64,000 bases of DNA from an uncultured Litoreibacter sp. (lineage in GTDB: Bacteria; Pseudomonadota; Alphaproteobacteria; Rhodobacterales; Rhodobacteraceae). The stretch's first letter is position 1. Each line of letters begins with the position of its first letter. Of the stretch, positions 52,232 through 60,800 are shown in pieces. The DNA is taken from NCBI GenBank assembly GCA_947504205.1, contig CANNGL010000003.1:248001-312000 (forward strand). Reading direction: 5' to 3'. The position numbers were made by a program, and so were the translations under genes. The notes beneath the pieces are model-generated. The model searched no databases. It worked only from the letters and a program-made list of their open reading frames with translations, and was not told the DNA's origin.

Positions 52232-52941
52232 TGGTAGACCTTTCACAGAATGATGCGCATCTTCTGATCGTTGACGATGACGAGCGTATTCGCGAGTTGC
52301 TCCAACAGTTTCTGTCGCGGAATGGATTTTGGACCACCGCTGCGCGCGATGCAAATCATGCGCGGCGGTTGCTCGAGGGGCTGGATTTCGATCTGATCGT
52401 TATGGATGTGATGATGCCGGGAGATGACGGTATCACTTTCACACGTGAACTGCGCGAAAAAATGCAGACGCCCATACTTTTACTTACAGCAAAGGGTGAA
52501 AGCACTGATCGGATTTCTGGTCTAGAAGCTGGCGCGGATGATTATCTGCCTAAGCCCTTTGAACCCAAGGAGTTGCTGCTACGGATCAATGCTATCTTGC
52601 GGCGTGTTCCACAAACCGGTGACGACATTGAAAAGCCCAAGTCGATCCAGCTAGGCGAGTATCGCTACGACCTGGAGCGAGGTGAACTGTGGTCGGGTGA
52701 AACCTTGCTGCGTTTGACGGCAACCGAAGTTGCGTTGTTGCGGATTTTTTCCGCGAAGCCGGGGGAACCTATCAGCAGATCGAAATTGGTTGAGGATCTG
52801 GGACGGGACAAAGGTCAAGCACAAGAGCGTGCGGTTGATGTCCAGATTACTCGCTTGCGCCGAAAGATTGAAGCCGATCCAAAGCAACCTCGCTACCTCC
52901 AGACGGTGCGCGGAGCCGGCTATATGTTGGCGCCTGACTGA
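52228..52941 (+). CDS. petR: OmpR-type response regulator, PetR-like
   Basis: A 237-residue response regulator: receiver domain with the phospho-aspartate in IVMDVMMPGDDG (about D56), conserved lysine in LPKPFEPKELLLR, and a C-terminal winged helix with RLTATEVALLRIF and VDVQITRLRRKIEADPKQPRYLQTVRGAGYM. It starts with ATGATG, overlapping the petP stop. No partner histidine kinase is in the window, as for Rhodobacter petR, where it is essential and may act without a kinase. Confidence 0.9.
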   Translation: MMVDLSQNDAHLLIVDDDERIRELLQQFLSRNGFWTTAARDANHARRLLEGLDFDLIVMDVMMPGDDGITFTRELREKMQTPILLLTAKGESTDRISGLEAGADDYLPKPFEPKELLLRINAILRRVPQTGDDIEKPKSIQLGEYRYDLERGELWSGETLLRLTATEVALLRIFSAKPGEPISRSKLVEDLGRDKGQAQERAVDVQITRLRRKIEADPKQPRYLQTVRGAGYMLAPD

Positions 52942-52943
52942 CG

Positions 52944-53885
52944 ATGACGACTGCGCTGCTAACCCATCTTGATTGCCTCAATCACATTACTCCAACGGGA
53001 CATCCAGAGCGCGTTGACCGCCTCATGGCTATCTATGCGGCTCTTGATTCTATCGACGACCCTAGCCTGATGCGCTTAGACGCGCCTTTGGGCGAGGAGG
53101 GCGCAATAGTTTGTGTACACCCGCAATCCCACGTGGATCGGATAAGGTCCGCTATTCCGGAGTCGGGGCAGCGAGCGTTGGACGCTGACACGCATGTTTC
53201 GGCCGGTTCGCTGCAGGCCGCGCTCAGGGGAGTCGGCGCCATGACGCGCGCCGTTGATCTTGTGATGGCTGGTGAGGCCAACAATGCGTTCGCCGCTGTG
53301 CGACCTCCGGGGCATCATGCAGAGACCGAAACACCGATGGGTTTCTGCCTTTTTGGCAACATCGCGATTGCCGCAAAATATGCGTTGGAACATCACAGCC
53401 TAAAGAGAGTCGCGATTGTCGATTTTGATGTTCACCATGGGAATGGCACTCAAGATTTGCTTTGGAATGAGCCACGCGCACTTTTTGTCTCTAGCCACCA
53501 GATGCCTCTTTTCCCGGGTACAGGTTCTGCGTCCGAAACGGGCAGCAGTGGTAACATACTCAACGTACCTTTGGAGCCATACACTGACGGCGCGAAATTC
53601 CGTGCAATTTATGACCGGGTGGTTTTTCCGGCAGTTGAGAGCTTCAAGCCTGAATTGATTTTCATATCGGCTGGTTTTGATGGGCATGCGGCTGATCCAC
53701 TTGCCAATCTGGAGCTGACAGAAGAAGATTTTGCCTGGGTTACTGATCGTTTGTGTGATCTGGCCGACACGCATTGTCGGGGCCGCATCGTCTCGACTCT
53801 TGAGGGTGGATATGATCTTGATGCCTTGGCTGCGTCGACGCGCGCGCATCTGGATGTTTTGCTAAGACGAGGCAATTATGAGTGA
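52944..53885 (+). CDS. Histone deacetylase-family (acetylpolyamine amidohydrolase-like) enzyme
   Basis: A 313-residue zinc-dependent deacetylase fold enzyme. The motifs are AVRPPGHHAETETPMGFC with the catalytic His pair, VAIVDFDVHHGNGTQ with zinc ligands, FISAGFDGHAADPLA with the zinc aspartate, and STLEGGYDLDAL. In bacteria these act on acetylated polyamines or small amides, sometimes on proteins. It starts two bases after petR and overlaps xseB by eight bases, so it is in the same run as xseB-ispA-dxs. Confidence 0.92.
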   Translation: MTTALLTHLDCLNHITPTGHPERVDRLMAIYAALDSIDDPSLMRLDAPLGEEGAIVCVHPQSHVDRIRSAIPESGQRALDADTHVSAGSLQAALRGVGAMTRAVDLVMAGEANNAFAAVRPPGHHAETETPMGFCLFGNIAIAAKYALEHHSLKRVAIVDFDVHHGNGTQDLLWNEPRALFVSSHQMPLFPGTGSASETGSSGNILNVPLEPYTDGAKFRAIYDRVVFPAVESFKPELIFISAGFDGHAADPLANLELTEEDFAWVTDRLCDLADTHCRGRIVSTLEGGYDLDALAASTRAHLDVLLRRGNYE

Positions 53886-54120
53886 TACGCCAGTCTCTGA
53901 AATGAGCTTTGAACAAGCAATGAGCGAATTGGAAGCGGTCGTGGGGCGATTGGAGCGCGGAGACGTTCCTTTGGAAGACTCGATTGCTCTTTATGAACGC
54001 GGCGCTGAGCTGAAAAAACGTTGTGAAGCGAAGCTGAAAGAGGCTGAAGAGAAAGTCGCACAGATAAATCTGTCTAGCGACGGTTCGCCGGATGGAACGA
54101 CCCCTGTAGAAGGCCTCTGA
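53878..54120 (+). CDS. xseB: Exodeoxyribonuclease VII small subunit (XseB)
   Basis: An 80-residue subunit with the family pattern MSFEQAMSELEAVVGRLERGDVPLEDSIALYERGAELKKRCEAKLKEAEEKV, which forms a helical hairpin that binds the XseA nuclease. XseA is not in the window. It is coupled with the deacetylase-like gene upstream and the ispA gene two bases downstream, the usual alphaproteobacterial xseB-ispA-dxs order. Confidence 0.95.
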   Translation: MSDTPVSEMSFEQAMSELEAVVGRLERGDVPLEDSIALYERGAELKKRCEAKLKEAEEKVAQINLSSDGSPDGTTPVEGL

Positions 54121-54122
54121 TT

Positions 54123-54989
54123 TTGTTTGAATCGGCGCTGCGGGACGCTCAGGAGCGCGTACAAACATGTCTTGATACGACTATGTCAAAGTATCAGGGC
54201 GAGATAGCGGAGGCGATGCGTTACACCTGCCGAGGTGGTAAACGCGTACGTGCTTTCCTAGTGATCGAAGGATCTCGTCTCTTTGATGTTCCAAAAGAGC
54301 AAGCTGATCGAGCTGCGGCGGCAATCGAGGCAATTCACGCCTATTCACTGGTTCACGATGATCTACCTTGCATGGATGACGATGATCTGCGTCGTGGAAA
54401 TCCGACTGTGCACGTGAAGTGGGATGAAGCAACGGCGGTTTTGACTGGCGACGCCTTGCAGACCTATGCCTTTGAGCTATTGAGCGATTCAAACACGGCG
54501 CCTGATGCATCAGTGCGTATCGAACTGATCACAACGCTTGCAAAGGCCTCTGGTGCGGAAGGGATGGTTCTGGGGCAGGCGCTGGATATCGCCGCCGAAA
54601 CTGCTAGGACGAGCCTGACGCTTGAGGAGATCACCCACCTTCAGGCTGGAAAAACTGGTGCGTTGATCGAATGGGCGGGGCAAGCTGGCGCTATACTTGC
54701 AAATACCAATAGGGATCCCCTGCGCCAATATGCGCGGGCGCTTGGCCTTGCGTTTCAGATCGCAGACGACATTCTTGATGTAACCGGTGATGCAGATAAA
54801 GCGGGCAAACGACTGCAAAAAGATGAGGCTGCGGGAAAAGCCACGTTCGTGTCTCATCTTGGTTTGACAGGTGCGCGGCAGCGGGCTTCTGATCTGGTGG
54901 AAGAGGCGCGCGCAGCGCTTGCTGTCTATGGCGACAACGCAGATAGTCTGAAATCGCTCGCCGAATTTGTGATAAACCGAGACATGTGA
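54123..54989 (+). CDS. ispA: Farnesyl/geranylgeranyl diphosphate synthase (IspA)
   Basis: A 288-residue all-helical prenyltransferase with the first aspartate-rich motif [14 protein letters not shown] (about residues 79-92) and the second motif [13 protein letters not shown] (about residue 216), plus [13 protein letters not shown] and GGKRVRAFL. It makes the chain precursors for carotenoids, ubiquinone and, through a longer product, bacteriochlorophyll phytyl. The start is a TTG at 54123, two bases after the xseB stop. The stop overlaps the upstream frame of dxs. Confidence 0.93.
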   Translation: MFESALRDAQERVQTCLDTTMSKYQGEIAEAMRYTCRGGKRVRAFLVIEGSRLFDVPKEQADRAAAAIEAIHAYSLVHDDLPCMDDDDLRRGNPTVHVKWDEATAVLTGDALQTYAFELLSDSNTAPDASVRIELITTLAKASGAEGMVLGQALDIAAETARTSLTLEEITHLQAGKTGALIEWAGQAGAILANTNRDPLRQYARALGLAFQIADDILDVTGDADKAGKRLQKDEAAGKATFVSHLGLTGARQRASDLVEEARAALAVYGDNADSLKSLAEFVINRDM

Positions 54990-55003
54990 GTGGGAACACC
55001 CCG

Positions 55004-56932
55004 ATGGCAGACAGACCAAACACACCGCTCTTAGATCGAATAAAGACACCTGCTGATCTGAAGGGGCTCAGCGATGCCGAGCTTTCGCGTGTCGCAGTTG
55101 AGTTGCGGGATGAGACGATCTCTGCCGTTTCGGAAACAGGTGGTCATCTTGGCGCAGGTTTGGGTGTCGTTGAGCTGACCGTGGCGCTGCATGCTGTGTT
55201 TGATACGCCGAAAGACCGTCTTATTTGGGATGTCAGTCATCAGTCCTATCCACATAAGATCTTGACGGGCCGTAGGGATCGGATTCGAACCCTACGCCAG
55301 AAAGACGGATTGAGCGGCTTCACCAAGCGATCTGAAAGCCCTTATGATCCATTCGGCGCAGCACATAGTTCAACCTCAATTTCCGCGGCGCTGGGTATGG
55401 CCGTTGCACGTGACCTTGGAGGTGCTCCTGAGTACGGCATAGGGGATTGCATTGCAGTAATTGGTGATGGGTCGATCAGCGCTGGTATGGCTTACGAAGC
55501 AATGAACAACGCGGGCCATTTGGACAAGCGGCTCATCGTAATTCTGAATGACAATGATATGTCGATAGCTCCGCCGGTTGGCGCTATGTCGAGCTATCTT
55601 TCCCGGCTTTATGCCGGTGCGCCGTTTCAGGAATTCAAGGCCGCCGCCAAAGGGGCCGTTTCTCTTCTGCCTGAACCGTTCCAAGAAGGTGCGCGCCGCG
55701 CGAAAGAGCTGGTTAAGACCATGACCGTTGGTGGTACCCTTTTTGAGGAGTTGGGCTTCTCATATGTCGGACCAATCGATGGTCACGATATGGAACAATT
55801 GCTTGCTATCTTGCGCACTGTGAAGGTGCGTGCGGATGGACCTGTAATGATCCATGCGATTACCAAAAAGGGAAAGGGGTATGGCCCGGCAGAAGCTGCG
55901 CGTGACAAGGGCCATGCTACTGCGAAATTTGATGTGATAACTGGTGAGCAGAAAAAGGCACCTTCAAATGCGCCGAGCTACACGAGTGTTTTCGCCAAAA
56001 GTTTGATCCGCGAAGCAGAAGAAGACAGCAAGATTGTTGCGATTACAGCCGCCATGCCGGATGGAACAGGCTTGAACCTGTTTGCTGAGCGCTACCCCTC
56101 AAGATGTTTCGATGTTGGCATTGCAGAGCAACATGCCGTGACATTTGCGGCAGGGCTTGGGGCCGGAGGCATGCGCCCGTTTTGCGCGATTTACTCAACC
56201 TTTCTTCAGCGTGGATATGATCAGGTCGTACATGACGTAGCCCTTCAACGCTTGCCCGTGCGGTTTGCAATCGACCGTGCTGGACTTGTTGGCGCCGATG
56301 GGGCGACGCATGCTGGCAGTTATGACATCGCGTATTTGGCAAACCTTCCGGGTATGGTGGTTATGGCTGCAGCTGATGAGGCAGAGCTGGTTCACATGGT
56401 TGCAACAGCAGCGGCCATTGACGATCGCCCCTCTGCTTTCAGATTCCCACGTGGGGAAGGCATTGGAATTGATCTCCCCGAGCGGGGGAAACCGCTTGAA
56501 ATTGGACGCGCGCGGATGGTTCGAGAAGGTCAGCGCGTGGCACTTATGTCATTTGGAACGCGGTTGGCTGAGGCGCAGATAGCGTGCGAAAAGCTGGCCC
56601 AGAAAGGGATCAAACCTACCCTTGTTGATGCTCGTTTTGCCAAGCCTTTGGACCATGACATGATCCGACAGCTTGCAAGACATCATGAGGCTCTAATAAC
56701 GATTGAAGAAGGGGCCGTCGGTGGCTTCGGAAGCCATGTAGCCCAGTTTCTGGCTGATGAAGGCGTCTTTGATACCGGTTTGACATTCAGGTCGATGGTG
56801 CTGCCCGATATTTTTATCGATCAGGCGAGCCCTCGCGATATGTACGACGTCGCGGCGATGAATGCGCCTCAAATTGAAGCCAAAGTATTGGCCGCTCTTG
56901 GTGTTGCAGATATCGCGAGTGCACGGGGCTAG
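55004..56932 (+). CDS. dxs: 1-deoxy-D-xylulose-5-phosphate synthase (Dxs)
   Basis: The first enzyme of the non-mevalonate pathway, thiamine-diphosphate dependent, joining pyruvate and glyceraldehyde 3-phosphate. The 642-residue protein has the N-terminal [18 protein letters not shown], the thiamine motif [28 protein letters not shown], and [15 protein letters not shown] with the catalytic glutamate. The C-terminal transketolase domain is complete. ATG 55004 is used; a GTG at 54986 would add six residues. Its stop touches the sodium channel stop on the other strand, with no bases between. Confidence 0.95.
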   Translation: MADRPNTPLLDRIKTPADLKGLSDAELSRVAVELRDETISAVSETGGHLGAGLGVVELTVALHAVFDTPKDRLIWDVSHQSYPHKILTGRRDRIRTLRQKDGLSGFTKRSESPYDPFGAAHSSTSISAALGMAVARDLGGAPEYGIGDCIAVIGDGSISAGMAYEAMNNAGHLDKRLIVILNDNDMSIAPPVGAMSSYLSRLYAGAPFQEFKAAAKGAVSLLPEPFQEGARRAKELVKTMTVGGTLFEELGFSYVGPIDGHDMEQLLAILRTVKVRADGPVMIHAITKKGKGYGPAEAARDKGHATAKFDVITGEQKKAPSNAPSYTSVFAKSLIREAEEDSKIVAITAAMPDGTGLNLFAERYPSRCFDVGIAEQHAVTFAAGLGAGGMRPFCAIYSTFLQRGYDQVVHDVALQRLPVRFAIDRAGLVGADGATHAGSYDIAYLANLPGMVVMAAADEAELVHMVATAAAIDDRPSAFRFPRGEGIGIDLPERGKPLEIGRARMVREGQRVALMSFGTRLAEAQIACEKLAQKGIKPTLVDARFAKPLDHDMIRQLARHHEALITIEEGAVGGFGSHVAQFLADEGVFDTGLTFRSMVLPDIFIDQASPRDMYDVAAMNAPQIEAKVLAALGVADIASARG

Positions 56933-57712
56933 CTATTTGTCCTTCATCGAGAGATGGACTTCGATGGCTTTCAGGCGATCCAGTACCTCGTCGCGATATT
57001 CGTCTGTTGCGGCATTGGCCTCTTCCGCATGCGCATCTTGCATCGAGTTCACGATCAAACCTACGAGCAGGTTCACGACTGCAAATGTGGTCACCATTAT
57101 GAATGGTATGAAGAAGGCCCAGGCGTAGGGATAAACCTCCATTACTGGTCGCACGATACCCATCGACCAGCTTTCGAGTGTCATAATCTGAAACAGCGAA
57201 TAGCCAGATCGCCATAAACTCCCGAACCACTCTGGAAAGCTTGCCGCAAACAGCTTCGTGGACATAACCGCGCCGATGTAAAACAAAAGCGCCATCAACA
57301 AGAAGACTGACCCCATGCCAGGAAGCGCGGTGATCAAACCTTCGACGACACGCCTGAGCGAAGGTGCGACTGACAAGACGCGCAACAACCGCAGGATACG
57401 CAACGCCCGCAGAACCGATAGCCCTTGGGAACCCGGGATGAGAGCGACCCCGACGATGACAAAATCGAAGATATTCCAGCCACTTCGGAAGAAAGACCAA
57501 CGATATGCAAAGAGTTTCAGCGCCAACTCTGCGACGAAGATTGCCAGACACACCGTATCCAACGCTATGATGAGTTCGCCCGCAACAGCCATTACCTGTG
57601 GAACGGTCTCGAGGCCTAGCAAGATAGCGTTGACCAGGATGACGCCTAGGATGAAGTTTCGCGTGGTCGGCCGTTCCATTTTGGCGGCTACTTTTTCTCG
57701 CAGATTGGACAC
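56933..57712 (-). CDS. NaChBac-type voltage-gated sodium channel
   Basis: A 259-residue six-helix ion channel subunit of the bacterial Nav family. The voltage sensor S4 has four arginines every third residue (R102, R105, R108, R111, in LRALRILRLLRVLS), and the selectivity filter is TLESWS at residues 178-183, as in NavAb. A C-terminal coiled coil (about residues 235-259, LDRLKAIEVHL) would hold the tetramer. The start is taken as the GTG at 57712 with GAGG upstream; it gives a normal N-terminus (SNLREKVAAKMERP). The frame further upstream overlaps the RNA methyltransferase gene. In marine bacteria such channels may serve flagellar and pH functions. Confidence 0.9.
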   Translation of the reverse strand: MSNLREKVAAKMERPTTRNFILGVILVNAILLGLETVPQVMAVAGELIIALDTVCLAIFVAELALKLFAYRWSFFRSGWNIFDFVIVGVALIPGSQGLSVLRALRILRLLRVLSVAPSLRRVVEGLITALPGMGSVFLLMALLFYIGAVMSTKLFAASFPEWFGSLWRSGYSLFQIMTLESWSMGIVRPVMEVYPYAWAFFIPFIMVTTFAVVNLLVGLIVNSMQDAHAEEANAATDEYRDEVLDRLKAIEVHLSMKDK

Positions 57713-57728
57713 TGTTTTAGGCCTCGAA

Positions 57729-58934
57729 TTACTTTGCTGGCATATGGGCTTTGGTGAATTGCGCTGCAAGCTCGATATGTGACGACCAGCGGAATTGGTC
57801 AACTGGCTGAACCCAGTCAAGCGTATAGCCAGCATCTTTGAAGATTGCCGCATCTCGTGCAAAAGTAACGGGATTGCAAGAGATCGCGGCAATGCGCTGG
57901 ACGTCCGATTTCACAAGTTCAGTTGTCTGAGCCAAAGCGCCGGCGCGTGGTGGGTCCAAAACTACTGCATCGAAACCGTTAAATTCTTGCGCGAGCAGTG
58001 GGCGCCGGAAGAGATCGCGGACCTCCGAGCGAACAGTCTTCAGACCCGGAGTCTGCCGCCACCCATCATCAAGGGCTTCTACAAGAGCTTGATCACCCTC
58101 CAGCGCCCACACTTCGCACTTCTTAGCGATTGGTAGTGTGAATGTGCCACAACCGGCAAACAGTTCGATCACACGCTTCTTATCCGCGATTGCTTCACGC
58201 ACGCAGGTAAGAAGTGCCGCTTCGCCGTGCTTGGTCGCCTGCAGAAATGCGCCAGGCGGTGGGATTACCTTTGCGGCCTCGAACAGCTGAAAAGCCGGGA
58301 GGCGATTGACGATTGTGTCGCCATCCCAACTGAGACGCGCCAAACCGAACTCTCGCGCGAGATTAGCTGCCTGCTCAATTTCTGACGCACCAACGGGTTT
58401 GCCGTCGCGAACATTCACGTCGAGGCCGTTGTCGGTCAAGGTGACATCGAAGTGGACTATGCCCTTACGCGATCCTGCGAAACAGGTCAGAGCCTGAAGC
58501 GCGGCAAACCCACTTGTTAGTGACGGGTGCAGAACTTGGCACTCGGGAACAGCACTCAATGTCTCAGAAGCGGCAGCAAAAAAACCGACCATAGCGCCTG
58601 ACTTGGTACGTCTGCCATGAAGTGTAGCCTTACGGCGAGACTTCGGTGGTGATGTGACAATGGGCCGAATCTCTGTTTTTAAACCATGTGCGGCTAGCCC
58701 GTCTTGAATAACTTGAGTTTTCCAATGCGCTACGAAGTCATCGCTTGCGTGTTGTAAGCTGCACCCCCCACAGGATTTGTAGTGTCGGCAGGGTGGTTTC
58801 ACCCGGTTCGACGAAGGTGTCAAAATGCGCCCGTATTCGTCGATGATTTCTCCGGGTAAGACCCTTGGCACTGGTTGCGAAGCTTCTGCGATGCCCTCGC
58901 CCTTATGGTTCAGGCGCTGAATTGTCTTGGACAT
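57729..58934 (-). CDS. 23S rRNA (uracil-C5)-methyltransferase, RumA/RlmD-like
   Basis: A 401-residue SAM-dependent RNA methyltransferase. Cysteines for a [4Fe-4S] cluster occur in PPCRHYKSCGGCSLQH; the SAM domain has VIELFAGCGTFTLPIAKK; the catalytic cysteine is in AISCNPVTFARD and VLDPPRAGA is the conserved substrate motif. These proteins form 5-methyluridine in rRNA or tRNA. The TRAM-like N-terminus is short (MSKTIQRLNHKGEGIA). It ends 16 bases before the sodium channel start. Confidence 0.92.
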   Translation of the reverse strand: MSKTIQRLNHKGEGIAEASQPVPRVLPGEIIDEYGRILTPSSNRVKPPCRHYKSCGGCSLQHASDDFVAHWKTQVIQDGLAAHGLKTEIRPIVTSPPKSRRKATLHGRRTKSGAMVGFFAAASETLSAVPECQVLHPSLTSGFAALQALTCFAGSRKGIVHFDVTLTDNGLDVNVRDGKPVGASEIEQAANLAREFGLARLSWDGDTIVNRLPAFQLFEAAKVIPPPGAFLQATKHGEAALLTCVREAIADKKRVIELFAGCGTFTLPIAKKCEVWALEGDQALVEALDDGWRQTPGLKTVRSEVRDLFRRPLLAQEFNGFDAVVLDPPRAGALAQTTELVKSDVQRIAAISCNPVTFARDAAIFKDAGYTLDWVQPVDQFRWSSHIELAAQFTKAHMPAK

Positions 58935-58940
58935 TCTGGC

Positions 58941-60800
58941 CTACTCCGCGGCCTGTGCAGCGTTGATAAAGCCACCAGATTGCCGATCCCAGTAACGCGC
59001 ATAAAGTCCGTTTTTTGACAACAAGTCCTCATGACTGCCTTCCTCAACGATTTGTCCTTCGTTCAGCACTACGATTCTGTCCATCCGCGAAATCGTCGAT
59101 AGCCTATGTGCGATTGCGATAACGGTTTTGCCCTTCATCGCAACCTCCAGAGCAGACTGGATTGAGCCTTCAACTTCGCTGTCCAACGCACTTGTTGCCT
59201 CGTCGAGAACTAAAATCGGTGCATCTTTGATTAATGCACGAGCTATCGCGATGCGCTGCCTCTGGCCCCCCGATAGTTTAACGCCCCTCTCGCCAAGATG
59301 CGCACCATAACCTGTTCGCCCTGCGTGATCTTCCAATTCGAGAATGAAATCGTGTGCTTCAGCGTTGGTGGCAGCAAGCTCGATTTCGGCTTTAGAGGCT
59401 TCGGGTCGGCCATACCGGATATTGTCAGCAGCTGACCTGTTAAACATAGCGGTTTCCTGCGTGACCATGCCGATAGCGTGCCGCAAACTGTCTTGGGTGA
59501 TGGTGCGAATGTCGGTGCCGTCGATCAAGATTTGACCCTGCTCTGGATCATAGAGACGTAAAAGCAAGGCAACGAGGGTGGATTTTCCGGCTCCTGATGC
59601 ACCGACGATCCCCAGCTTTTCGCCAGGAGCGATCGTCAATGAAACGCCCCTTACACCGCCAGCCTCGCGGCCATAGGCGAAAGACACGCTTGAGAGTTCG
59701 ATCTTGCCGGAGCTTACCGCAAGCTGCTTCGCGTCGACCTCGTCGGCCAATCCATGAGCCGGTGTCAGCGTCCGCATGCCATCCTCGACCTCACCGACAT
59801 TTGCATACATGCCAAGAAGGGCAAAACTCACCCACCCGGTCATCTGTGCAATGCGAACGGCCACCGCTCCTGCGGCGGCGATGTCCCCGGGTGTAGCGGC
59901 GTCGCTTTGCCAGAGAAGTACGGTCCCACCAATCAAGATAATCGGTAGGAAGCCGGCAACTGTCATCAACGCGAGCCTGAAGCCGGTGGAGAGATAGCCA
60001 AATTCTAACGATCGTTCTCGCAGACCGCCCATTGCATCGAGGGCGGCGCGATCTTCATGCTCCGCATGACCAAAGAGTTTTACAGTCTTGATGTTGGTGA
60101 TTGTGTCTACGACTTGACCCGTTACCATGGCGCGGGCGGCCGCACGGGCGCGGGCACGGCGCCTGATGCGGGGCATGAACCAGCGAATCATCAACAGGTA
60201 GCCCAACAGCCAAACCGCAAGCAGTGCTGCCATGCGTGTATCGATTGAGGTAAGCAACAATACCGAACCCACCAGCGAGGCCAGGGCGAATGCGACAACA
60301 TTGATCGTTTCGGCAACAACCTCCGTCATTGCGCGTGCAGTCTGCATTTGCTTCTGGGCAAGGCGGCCCGCAAAGTCATTGTCGAAATATTCTATCGCAT
60401 GGCCCATGGTCCACCGATGCAGCCTGCTTTGAATAAGCGGGTAAACGTTCGGCGGTACGACGATGGAGTTAAAGGCTGAGCTTGCACCAAACGCCAAGGG
60501 TCTGATTAGCATGAAAAAGACTAAGAAAATGGCGACTAAACTGATGTTCTGGGTGAAGAATTCATTGGCGTTGGTCGTTGTGACGGCATCGATCACAGCG
60601 CCAAGCAGAAGTGCTGTGATGGCCTCCATAGCGCCTGCTATGGCAGAGAAGAGCACCGCGATCAGCAAAACAGGCCAAGAGCCTTGCAAGGCCCACGTAA
60701 AGAAGGCCATCAGCTTTTGTGGTGGTGGGCGTGTGGCTGGCTCAAAGGCGTCGATCAAATCCCCAAGCCAGCCAAGCACTTTATCGCGATACGCTATCAT
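58941..60800 (-). CDS. ABC exporter half-transporter B
   Basis: A 619-residue half ABC exporter with six membrane helices in the first 350 residues and a C-terminal ATPase: Walker A GASGAGKST, signature LSGGQRQRIAIARAL, Walker B ILVLDEATSALDSE and H-loop AIAHRLSTI. All catalytic residues are intact. The gene overlaps the other half-transporter as ATGA, so the two should form a heterodimer, since both ends are coupled. The C-terminal WDRQSGGFINAAQ matches the partner end FWSRQSGGFLNTK, which marks a common origin. Substrate unknown. Confidence 0.92.
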   Translation of the reverse strand: MIAYRDKVLGWLGDLIDAFEPATRPPPQKLMAFFTWALQGSWPVLLIAVLFSAIAGAMEAITALLLGAVIDAVTTTNANEFFTQNISLVAIFLVFFMLIRPLAFGASSAFNSIVVPPNVYPLIQSRLHRWTMGHAIEYFDNDFAGRLAQKQMQTARAMTEVVAETINVVAFALASLVGSVLLLTSIDTRMAALLAVWLLGYLLMIRWFMPRIRRRARARAAARAMVTGQVVDTITNIKTVKLFGHAEHEDRAALDAMGGLRERSLEFGYLSTGFRLALMTVAGFLPIILIGGTVLLWQSDAATPGDIAAAGAVAVRIAQMTGWVSFALLGMYANVGEVEDGMRTLTPAHGLADEVDAKQLAVSSGKIELSSVSFAYGREAGGVRGVSLTIAPGEKLGIVGASGAGKSTLVALLLRLYDPEQGQILIDGTDIRTITQDSLRHAIGMVTQETAMFNRSAADNIRYGRPEASKAEIELAATNAEAHDFILELEDHAGRTGYGAHLGERGVKLSGGQRQRIAIARALIKDAPILVLDEATSALDSEVEGSIQSALEVAMKGKTVIAIAHRLSTISRMDRIVVLNEGQIVEEGSHEDLLSKNGLYARYWDRQSGGFINAAQAAE

